Assembly: GCA_938014335.1 (NCBI GenBank)
Contig: CALLRP010000017.1
Coordinates: 1 to 36,390, forward strand
DNA length: 36,390 nucleotides
Direction: 5' to 3'
Origin: an uncultured bacterium
GTDB lineage: Bacteria > Hydrogenedentota > Hydrogenedentia > Hydrogenedentales > Hydrogenedentaceae
Part shown: one piece after another, positions 9,390 to 16,562 of the stretch
Position numbering within the stretch: position 1 is the first letter of the stretch
How the letters are laid out: every line of letters begins with the position of its first letter
Translations under genes and position numbers: made by a program
The notes under the pieces: generated by a model
Seen by the model: only the letters and a program-made list of their open reading frames with translations
Database searches by the model: none
What the model was told of the DNA's origin: nothing

Positions 9390-9402
9390 GAAAAGTAACT
9401 GT

Positions 9403-9526
9403 AACAACTCGCGGAAAGGTTGTTGTAGGATGGCATTTCTCCTTCTTTGAAAGCCTACCTGCCTGCTTTTCCTCCCTTTAACACAAAATCAATTCAGTAA
9501 AGTTCTTTACAAACCAGAAGGAGGAA
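9403..9526 (+). promoter_or_regulatory. Riboswitch expression platform with anti-Shine-Dalgarno
   Basis: Between aptamer and start codon there is a small hairpin (AACAAC 9403-9408 with GTTGTT 9419-9424). A pyrimidine block, CTCCTTCT at 9439-9446, is perfectly complementary to the ribosome-binding site AGAAGGAG at 9516-9523. There is no T-rich terminator. This fits translational control by sequestering the ribosome-binding site. Which state carries ligand is not readable here. Confidence 0.5.
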
Positions 9527-9530
9527 AATT

Positions 9531-10862
9531 ATGTTTTATCGTATTTCTTTTTATGCCCTTTTTATTTTTTGCATATTTTTATCTATTTCTGAAACGATTG
9601 CTGAAGCAATTATTCCTTTACCCAATATACCGCAACCAGCAGAAGGTTCTTATTTCGTCACTTCTGCTCCTCTTAGTGATGGCACTTTTTTAATCTGGAA
9701 TGGGAATCAGGTGTATAAACAAAATGCTCCACAAGCAGACACATATACATTAATTGCAGAAGGCTATCTGGGTGACCCTGGTTTTATTGCCATCAGACCT
9801 GATGGACAAAAAGCTATATTGGGACAAGGCTATATGGGTGATTTGTATTTACTTGATTTAATAAATCCTCAGAATTTTACCCCTTCATCAATTATTGCGA
9901 ATATTAGCCATTATTATGGAATTTTCTTAACTTCAGATCTTCTCTTATTGGATATTACAAAACCTGATTTTTCAGGTAGTGAAATTCATATTTTATCTGT
10001 AAGTACAAAAAATAGAGACCAAACACAATTTGTCTTATCAAAACCTGCTAAAAAAGAAAAAGATATGGTTATTGATAAACCTCCCTATGCATACGCAGCT
10101 ACATTAGCAAAAAATGGAGATTGGGTATATATAATGGATGGAAATACTCGAGAAATAAGAAAGTTCCTTATAACTTCATTAATAAATGCATACAATTCAC
10201 ATACAACACTTGATTGGGAAAATGATGGAATCCTTGTTGGTTCTCCGGGCATGTATTTCACGGGGGGTATTTCAGGAATAAGTGTAGATAACTTATTAAT
10301 TATCTCTGGCTCTGAGGGTTTTATGTTACCTGGGGGAATACAGGAAGTTAACCCATTAACAGGTGAGATAGTTCAAATATGGGACCCCGCAAACAATCAG
10401 GGATATTACTCTGCTTTTTATAACCCTATTTCAGATACGATTTTAGCAATAGTATATAATTCAGGATACTTAATTATAAGAAGTGAACAAGAGTCATGTC
10501 CTGATTGTATCTCTCAAAGGAAATCTATTTACTGTGCAGGTAGTGATATATGCCTCGATATAACGGGTGTAGAAATCCCAGAGGATTCTCATTTTTCCTG
10601 GAGTAAGGTCAATGCAGATATAAGTACCAATCCAAGAATTTCAGGTATAAATTGCAGGAAGTTACTTATTCGTAATGCACAACCCGAAGATAGTGGTGTA
10701 TATGTATGTAATTATGGTAATGAAAAGGCACTATATACAGTTTATGTTAATGTTAAAGAAGGAACGCTTCCAGTTAGTAACTATGTAATGCTTATAAGTG
10801 TTATTAGTTTACTTATGGGGTTTGCTGTCTTCAGATTAATGAAGACCACAATGGTTCGCTAA
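9531..10862 (+). CDS. Secreted beta-propeller-like, Ig-domain protein under B12 control
   Basis: A 443-residue exported protein of unrecognised family. It has a signal peptide (about 1-26, ending AEA). Residues 30-320 show repeated short strand units of the kind found in beta-propellers (for example FIAIRPDGQKAIL, DLYLLDL, YAATLAKNGDWVYIMDG, TILAIVYNSGYLIIRS). An Ig-like domain follows at about 323-408, with C341, W357 and D387-x-G-x-Y-x-C393. A tail LPVS, hydrophobic stretch (about 417-436) and basic end looks like an anchor or sorting signal. The gene sits alone between a cobalamin riboswitch and a terminator, so a role in B12 binding or uptake at the cell surface is inferred, as for BtuG of Bacteroides. 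Function is unproven. Confidence 0.8.
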   Translation: MFYRISFYALFIFCIFLSISETIAEAIIPLPNIPQPAEGSYFVTSAPLSDGTFLIWNGNQVYKQNAPQADTYTLIAEGYLGDPGFIAIRPDGQKAILGQGYMGDLYLLDLINPQNFTPSSIIANISHYYGIFLTSDLLLLDITKPDFSGSEIHILSVSTKNRDQTQFVLSKPAKKEKDMVIDKPPYAYAATLAKNGDWVYIMDGNTREIRKFLITSLINAYNSHTTLDWENDGILVGSPGMYFTGGISGISVDNLLIISGSEGFMLPGGIQEVNPLTGEIVQIWDPANNQGYYSAFYNPISDTILAIVYNSGYLIIRSEQESCPDCISQRKSIYCAGSDICLDITGVEIPEDSHFSWSKVNADISTNPRISGINCRKLLIRNAQPEDSGVYVCNYGNEKALYTVYVNVKEGTLPVSNYVMLISVISLLMGFAVFRLMKTTMVR

Positions 10863-10900
10863 TATCAATAACATCAACAAAATCAAAAATAAAAATAGAT

Positions 10901-10945
10901 GAAGAAGAGAGGAGTTTTGTAACTTTTTCTCTTCTTCTTTTTCTT
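10901..10945 (+). terminator. Intrinsic terminator after the B12-controlled gene
   Basis: GAAGAAGAGA (10901-10910) pairs perfectly with TCTCTTCTTC (10928-10937) across an AT-rich loop and is followed by TTTTTC. It closes the riboswitch transcript before alaS. The rest of the gap to 11039 shows no clear promoter. Confidence 0.8.
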
Positions 10946-11039
10946 TATAGTCGCTATCTGTAAATAGACCTTAATCTTTTGATAAAATCTATATACCTCA
11001 CACTACATAACCCTTCAAAAATATTATGGAGAAATCATC

Positions 11040-13688
11040 GTGAAAAGTTATGAGATTCGTGAAAGTTTTTTAGAATTTTTTAAAGACCGAGGTCATGTTA
11101 TTGAAAAAAGTGACACCTTAATACCTAAAAATGACCCTACTTTGTTGTTTACAAGTGCTGGAATGGTACAGTTTAAGCCTTATTATACAGGCGAAATACC
11201 TGTCCCATACCGTAGAGCTTCAACAGTTCAAAAATGTTTAAGAGCAGGTGGTAAAGCAAATGATTTAGAAGAAGTAGGGAAAACTTCTCGTCATTTAACT
11301 TTTTTTGAAATGCTTGGAAATTTTTCTTTCGGTGATTACTTCAAAAGGGAGGCTATTCATTGGGCATGGGAATATTCAACACAAATAATGAAAATAAAAC
11401 CGGAACAAATATGGATTTCTGTATACGAGGAAGATGATGAAGCATTTGATATTTGGAATAAAGAAATTGGCGTTCCGGAAAAGAGAATTGTCCGTTTAGG
11501 CGCAAAAGATAATTTTTGGGGGCCTGCGGGTGACTCTGGAGCTTGCGGTCCCTGCTCAGAACTTTTATTTGATAGGGGAGAGGATATAGATCCAAATGCA
11601 ACACCTGAAAATGACCCTCATGAGCGTTTTTTAGAGTTTTGGAATTTAGTTTTTCCTCAATACGACCAACAGATAGATGGGACACGACTTCCTCTAAAAA
11701 ATAGGGGCATAGACACAGGCATGGGATTAGAACGAATGTGCTTATTACTTCAAAATAAAGCCACTGTCTTTGATACAGATGTGCTATTTCCTATTATAGA
11801 AGCAACGCAAGAAATTGCAACCTGTTCTTATGATAAAAACCTTGTTCCTTTCCGTGTTATAGCAGACCATATTCGTGCTTTATCTTTTATGACAGCGGAT
11901 GGAATTTTGCCTGCTAACGAGGGAAGAGGTTATGTCTGGAGAAGAATATTGCGACGAGCTGCAAGATTTGGAAGAGAAATCGGATTGGTTAAACCTTTTT
12001 TGCACCAAATATCAAAGGTAGTCATCCAAAATATGGGAAAATATTATCCCGAACTAATAGAGACACAAACTCAAATAGAAAAAATAATTCTTTTAGAAGA
12101 GGAACGATTTGGTAGTACTCTATCACGAGGAATGGATTTATTAAAAGAAATTTTTGAAGATATGGTTAGTAAAGGGGAAAGACTTATCCCCGGGGATGTT
12201 TTGTTTAAACTCCATGATACTTATGGTTTTCCTCTTGACATTGTAAAAGATATGGCAGAGGAAAAAGACTTTGAATTAGATGAAGTGGGATATACTGAGG
12301 CTAAAGAGAAGCAAAGAGAGTTAACAAGAAAAACATGGATAGGGAGTGGACAACAAGAAATATCTCCCATATATCACCAAATTTTAGCCCAACATGGAGA
12401 AACGAAATTTATAGGTTATGAACAGCATACAGCGATATGTAAAATTTTAGGAATTATGAGGGATAATAATCTTTTAAGTGAATTAGGCGAAGGGGAAGAA
12501 GGTTGTATAATTCTTGATAAAACTCCCTTCTATGCTGAAAGTGGAGGGCAGGTAGGTGACATTGGAACTTTAACAGGATTCGATGGAAAAACCCTTGTTG
12601 AGATAACGGATACTAAAAAAGTTCTCGATAAACTATTTGTTCACTATGCCAAGGTAATTAATGGTAAGGTTAAAATAGGTGAAGAAATAAACGCTATTAT
12701 TGACTACAAAAGAAGATTAACCATTCAAAATCATCATACTGCTACTCATTTACTGCAATCTGCGTTACGCGATGTCCTTGGAGAACATGTTCACCAATGC
12801 GGTTCTTTAGTGTCAGAAGAAAGACTTCGATTTGACTTTACACATTTTGAAGCCGTTGGTTATGACCGTATCTTAGATATAGAAAAATGGGTAAATGAAA
12901 AAATTCGTAAGGATTATGATGTCGAAATTTTATATTTACCTATTGAAGAAGCACGAAAATTAGGTGCCATGGCTTTGTTTGGAGAGAAATACGGAGATAT
13001 TGTTAGAGTAGTTAAAATTGATGGCATCAGTACAGAATTCTGCGGAGGGTGTCATGTATCAAAAACAGGGGTTATAGGCGGATTTAAAATATTATCAGAA
13101 TCTTCTGTGTCAGCAGGTGTAAGGAGAATAGAAGCAATCTGTGGAGAACCATTTATACAATGGATTCAAAAAACAGAGAGAATGATAAAAGAACTGTCTG
13201 AAACACTTAATACATCTCCAGAAACTTTACCCGAAAGGGTACTCCAAATAATTGAGGAGAACAAAAAACTGTATAAAGAAGTAGAAAAATGGAAAAGGCA
13301 TGCATTATTAGGGGAAGGGAAAGATTTATTAAAAAATGTAAAATCTGTTGATGGAATTAACTTTATAACGTTAGAATTAGAAAATGAGGATATCAATCAA
13401 GTTCGTGTAATGGTAGACTATTTGAAAGACAAAATTAAGTCAGGTATTGTGGTAGTGGGAATTAAATATGAGGATAAAGCCACATTTTGTGTAGGTGTCA
13501 CAAAAGACTTAATAAATCAATTTAGTTCATCAGATATAGTAAATCAATTGGCACAAATTGTAGGTGGAAAAGGAGGGGGCCGAAAAGATTTTGCTCAAGC
13601 AGGAGGAAAGGACATTGAAAAATTCAATGAGGCAATCGAAAATGTTCCCAATATTATCAGAAAATATATTAAAACTGAAACTATATAA
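11040..13688 (+). CDS. alaS: Alanyl-tRNA synthetase
   Basis: Charges tRNA-Ala. It is 882 residues, the normal bacterial length. The class II catalytic core starts with SYEIRESFLEFF and includes TVQKCLRAGGKANDLEEVG. The editing domain carries its metal ligands at H566, H570 (HHTATHLL), C668 and H672 (CGGCH). The C-terminal DHHA1-like domain ends with GGKGGGRKDFAQAGG. The start is GTG with GGAG eight bases upstream. The gene overlaps the start of the following phosphodiesterase gene by 47 bp. Confidence 0.97.
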   Translation: MKSYEIRESFLEFFKDRGHVIEKSDTLIPKNDPTLLFTSAGMVQFKPYYTGEIPVPYRRASTVQKCLRAGGKANDLEEVGKTSRHLTFFEMLGNFSFGDYFKREAIHWAWEYSTQIMKIKPEQIWISVYEEDDEAFDIWNKEIGVPEKRIVRLGAKDNFWGPAGDSGACGPCSELLFDRGEDIDPNATPENDPHERFLEFWNLVFPQYDQQIDGTRLPLKNRGIDTGMGLERMCLLLQNKATVFDTDVLFPIIEATQEIATCSYDKNLVPFRVIADHIRALSFMTADGILPANEGRGYVWRRILRRAARFGREIGLVKPFLHQISKVVIQNMGKYYPELIETQTQIEKIILLEEERFGSTLSRGMDLLKEIFEDMVSKGERLIPGDVLFKLHDTYGFPLDIVKDMAEEKDFELDEVGYTEAKEKQRELTRKTWIGSGQQEISPIYHQILAQHGETKFIGYEQHTAICKILGIMRDNNLLSELGEGEEGCIILDKTPFYAESGGQVGDIGTLTGFDGKTLVEITDTKKVLDKLFVHYAKVINGKVKIGEEINAIIDYKRRLTIQNHHTATHLLQSALRDVLGEHVHQCGSLVSEERLRFDFTHFEAVGYDRILDIEKWVNEKIRKDYDVEILYLPIEEARKLGAMALFGEKYGDIVRVVKIDGISTEFCGGCHVSKTGVIGGFKILSESSVSAGVRRIEAICGEPFIQWIQKTERMIKELSETLNTSPETLPERVLQIIEENKKLYKEVEKWKRHALLGEGKDLLKNVKSVDGINFITLELENEDINQVRVMVDYLKDKIKSGIVVVGIKYEDKATFCVGVTKDLINQFSSSDIVNQLAQIVGGKGGGRKDFAQAGGKDIEKFNEAIENVPNIIRKYIKTETI

Positions 13689-14547
13689 TATTTCAGGGAT
13701 AATAATACTCTGTCTAATTTTAATTTCAACTATATGTTTAGGAGAAACTTTTGTCTGTGCACATAGAGGTGATGTAAAAAAAGCCCCAGAAAATACACTT
13801 CCTTCATTTAAATCTGCAATTAAAAAAGGCGTGCACATGATTGAATTCGATGTCCGAATGACCAAAGATGGACATTTAGTTATTATGCACGACGAAAAAG
13901 TAGACAGAACAACAAATGGAAAAGGAAAGGTACAAGATTTACTTAGTGAAGAAATATATAAATTAGATGCTGGGAAATGGTTTGATGAAACATTTGCAGG
14001 GACAAAGGTCCCATCATTATATGAAGTTATGAATATAATTCCCTATGGAATTCTATGTAATGTACATGTCTATGGGGATGAATTTGTTACAGAAGTAGTC
14101 GCCATAACACTAAAAGAAACAGGACAAATGGGAAGATGTTTTATTGCCTGTAATAATGAAAAACAACTGGAAGCGGTAAGAAGAAAAGTTCCGGAAATGA
14201 AAGTATGTTTACTACCTGAAAAATTAGAAAAAAGGCGAGACTTTATAGAAAGAGCGATACGATTAAAAGTTTCTTATGTGCAGGTAAGTTTTACGCAAGG
14301 ATTTGATAGATTAAAAGAAGATGTCGAACTTGCTCATCAAAATGGGATAAAGGTCAATTTCTTCAGTGCTCAGGACCGTGAAACAATAAAATTACTTGCC
14401 GAGATGGGAATTGATTACATTCTTACGGATGATGTAGACCTATGTTTTGATGTGTTGAAAGAATATGGAACAAAACCATTAATAATTGATAACTCTAACA
14501 AAAATATAGAACGCACCAATATCATATCTAAAATTCTGGAGAAGTAA
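13642..14547 (+). CDS. Secreted or membrane-anchored glycerophosphodiester phosphodiesterase
   Basis: Hydrolyses glycerophosphodiesters to glycerol 3-phosphate and an alcohol, by family. The catalytic signature is complete: H41-R42, E68-x-D70 and H83, with APENT at 48-52. A hydrophobic segment at about 18-34 is a signal peptide or anchor. I chose ATG 13642 because GAGG lies nine bases upstream. The frame stays open further upstream to 13564, but that would add 26 polar residues before the signal and lengthen the overlap with alaS. The protein is 301 residues with this start. Confidence 0.85.
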   Translation: MFPILSENILKLKLYNISGIIILCLILISTICLGETFVCAHRGDVKKAPENTLPSFKSAIKKGVHMIEFDVRMTKDGHLVIMHDEKVDRTTNGKGKVQDLLSEEIYKLDAGKWFDETFAGTKVPSLYEVMNIIPYGILCNVHVYGDEFVTEVVAITLKETGQMGRCFIACNNEKQLEAVRRKVPEMKVCLLPEKLEKRRDFIERAIRLKVSYVQVSFTQGFDRLKEDVELAHQNGIKVNFFSAQDRETIKLLAEMGIDYILTDDVDLCFDVLKEYGTKPLIIDNSNKNIERTNIISKILEK

Positions 14548-14567
14548 CACACCAAAAAGGAAAAGTT

Positions 14568-15677
14568 ATGCCATATCCTTTATTTAACCGATTTAAGATA
14601 AAGTTCAAACCATTAAGTCAAAGAAAAGACAAAGTTTATATTGAAAAAGATGCAGTTTATCCTGAACACGAGCCTAAAACTCAATTAAACGATTTATCCA
14701 AAAAAATTATACATCAGACAATTGAACGATTAATTATAGCAAAAGAAAAAAATTGTTCTCGTATGCTTGTTTTTGGTGCTCATTCAATAAAAAATGGTTT
14801 AGCACCTGTAATAATGTGGCTTATTGAAAATAATTGGGTAACCCATCTGGCTACAAATGGAGCGGGAATCATTCATGATTGGGAATTTAGCTTTCAGGGA
14901 CACAGCAGTGAGGATGTGAGAACGAATGTAAGTAGGGGAGAGTTTGGTATCTGGCAAGAAACGGGTTTTTATTTAAATTTATCATTAGTGGTAGGAAGTT
15001 ATGAAGGTAGAGGTTATGGAGAGTCGGTAGGTTCTTTTGTTGAAAATGAAGGACTAAATATTCCGTCAAAAGAAAAATTAATAGAAAAACTGACCAATTC
15101 CATAAAAGAAAATCCAGAAGAGAGTTCAGCAATATGTGACCTTATTCAAAAAATAAATGAATTTTCGTTAGAGGAGGGTTTTTTATCTGTAAAACATCCT
15201 TACAAACAGTTTGGACTACAAGCCTGTGCATACCGTCATAAAATTCCTTTTACCGCACACCCTATGATTGGACACGATATTATATACACCCATCCGATGA
15301 ATAGTTGTTCCGCCATAGGACGAACAGCTCAGAGAGATTTTTTAACATTTGCACATTCTGTATCTAATTTAGAAGAGGGTGTATATATAAGCATAGGCTC
15401 GGCTGTTATGTCACCTATGGTTTTCGAAAAATCACTATCTATGTCCCAAAATATTGCTCTCCAACATGGCAAATCTATTACAAATCACTTTATAGTTGTC
15501 GTAGACTTACAAGAATCGAACTGGGACTGGTCTCAGGGCGAACCACCTATGGATAGGCCGGAATATTATCTACGCTTTAACAAATCATTTGCTCGAATGG
15601 GGGGGACTTTCCATTATTTAACAATGGATAACAGAGATTTTCTTCTACATTTAGTCCATGAGTTAAAAAAAGTATAA
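14568..15677 (+). CDS. Conserved protein resembling deoxyhypusine synthase
   Basis: A 369-residue protein without signal peptide. The segment VTHLATNGAGIIHDWEF (about 91-107) resembles the NAD-binding region of deoxyhypusine synthases. Later motifs include THPMNSCSAIGRTAQRDF and GVYISIGSAVMSPMVFEKS. Bacteria lack eIF5A, so true hypusine formation is unlikely. Bacterial relatives are mostly uncharacterised and some act on polyamines. It follows the phosphodiesterase gene by 20 bp and is probably cotranscribed. I cannot assign a reaction. Confidence 0.55.
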   Translation: MPYPLFNRFKIKFKPLSQRKDKVYIEKDAVYPEHEPKTQLNDLSKKIIHQTIERLIIAKEKNCSRMLVFGAHSIKNGLAPVIMWLIENNWVTHLATNGAGIIHDWEFSFQGHSSEDVRTNVSRGEFGIWQETGFYLNLSLVVGSYEGRGYGESVGSFVENEGLNIPSKEKLIEKLTNSIKENPEESSAICDLIQKINEFSLEEGFLSVKHPYKQFGLQACAYRHKIPFTAHPMIGHDIIYTHPMNSCSAIGRTAQRDFLTFAHSVSNLEEGVYISIGSAVMSPMVFEKSLSMSQNIALQHGKSITNHFIVVVDLQESNWDWSQGEPPMDRPEYYLRFNKSFARMGGTFHYLTMDNRDFLLHLVHELKKV

Positions 15678-15721
15678 GGGCAAATTCAATTCTTAAAAAG
15701 ATTTCACGACCCCTTATTTTT
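15674..15721 (+). terminator. Terminator-like hairpin ending the alaS-side transcript
   Basis: ATAAGGG at 15674-15680, overlapping the stop codon, pairs with CCCTTAT at 15711-15717 and is followed by T residues to 15721. The loop is long (30 bases) and holds a small TCTT/AAGA hairpin, so strength is uncertain. Confidence 0.5.
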
Positions 15722-15949
15722 ACACTCTAACAATAAAAAAATAAATATTAACATATAATATTAAAATTATAAATTATTATTTAATAGATATTTATATAAT
15801 AAATATAACATTATTAATTATATATTTATTTGACAAGACATTTATTATAGCAACCGTGAAATTATAATTCTCGACATATTTATGAAACATAATATATATT
15901 ATCAGACATTATATAGGATTTAATTATTTTTATTACCTAAACATCTTTT
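15722..15949. other. Very AT-rich convergent intergenic spacer
   Basis: This gap lies between the ends of the + strand deoxyhypusine synthase-like gene and the - strand zapA. Most of it is runs of A/T with short self-complementary stretches. A TTGACA at 15830-15835 has no -10 at usable spacing. No ORF, RNA gene or repeat array is supported. Confidence 0.6.
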
Positions 15950-16270
15950 TTACTTTATATCTAAATGCCCTTCTATTTTCTTTATTATCCCTTCCACCTT
16001 TTCTATTGCTATTTTATATTGTTCCTCAATTTCTTTCTCTCTTTTTTTTATTTTTTCTCGTTCTTCTTCAAGATACATCATACATTCATAAGCTACACGA
16101 AGGGCAAAAGTTTGGGTCCTTGTAATTTGATAATGCTTTGTTAACTCATCCATTCTATCTTCAATTTGTTTAATAATTTCTTCTGTTTTTTGTCGATTAA
16201 TAAATAAAGGAACTTCTACTTCTGTATTTGCAATTTTTACTTTAATAAATTCTATTGACATGTTTTTCAC
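15950..16270 (-). CDS. zapA: Cell division protein ZapA family
   Basis: A 106-residue protein with the ZapA layout: a short beta N-terminal part (VKIANTEVEVPLFINR), then a long amphipathic and coiled-coil helix with the RVAYECMMYLEEE segment. ZapA promotes FtsZ bundling at the septum. The frame opens with GTG at 16270, giving a 4-base overlap with the upstream gene. ATG at 16261 (three residues shorter) is an alternative, and no clear ribosome site decides between them. Location behind pheST is common for this family. Confidence 0.75.
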   Translation of the reverse strand: MKNMSIEFIKVKIANTEVEVPLFINRQKTEEIIKQIEDRMDELTKHYQITRTQTFALRVAYECMMYLEEEREKIKKREKEIEEQYKIAIEKVEGIIKKIEGHLDIK

Positions 16271-16557
16271 TTATAAAACTCACTTTCTATATTTTTTATT
16301 ATTTCTTCTAATTTGTCAATCCTATCTATTATTTCTTTTAATGTAGTATGAATTATTTTATCCTTTTCTTGAATCTTTTCCAATTGTTGTAAATTTAACT
16401 GTAAGAGAGTAATATCTGATTTTGCAGACCATAACTTTTTAAGGACATCATTATATTTTTCTTCTAAATTATCATAAGTGTTTATAAAAGAGTTAATGAC
16501 ATCCTCTAACTTTCTACAGGATTGGTTAAACTTAAGGATAGTATCTTCCAATCCCAT
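16267..16557 (-). CDS. Small coiled-coil protein, possibly ZapB-like
   Basis: A 96-residue protein that is almost entirely heptad-patterned helix, rich in Leu, Ile, Lys and Glu, with no Cys cluster, signal or membrane segment. It lies between pheT (5 bp gap) and zapA (4-base overlap). A short coiled coil translationally coupled to zapA suggests a division-site partner, as ZapB is for ZapA in gammaproteobacteria. This rests on shape and position only; coiled-coil sequence similarity is not specific. Confidence 0.6.
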   Translation of the reverse strand: MGLEDTILKFNQSCRKLEDVINSFINTYDNLEEKYNDVLKKLWSAKSDITLLQLNLQQLEKIQEKDKIIHTTLKEIIDRIDKLEEIIKNIESEFYK

Positions 16558-16562
16558 AATAT

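Noticed and set aside
13564..13641. Longer N terminus for the glycerophosphodiester phosphodiesterase
   Set aside because: It would put 26 polar residues before the signal segment and extend the overlap with alaS to 125 bp; ATG 13642 has a good ribosome site.
15830..15868. Possible promoter TTGACA with TATAAT in the AT-rich convergent gap
   Set aside because: The spacing is 27 bp, far outside the usable range, and no gene follows on the + strand.
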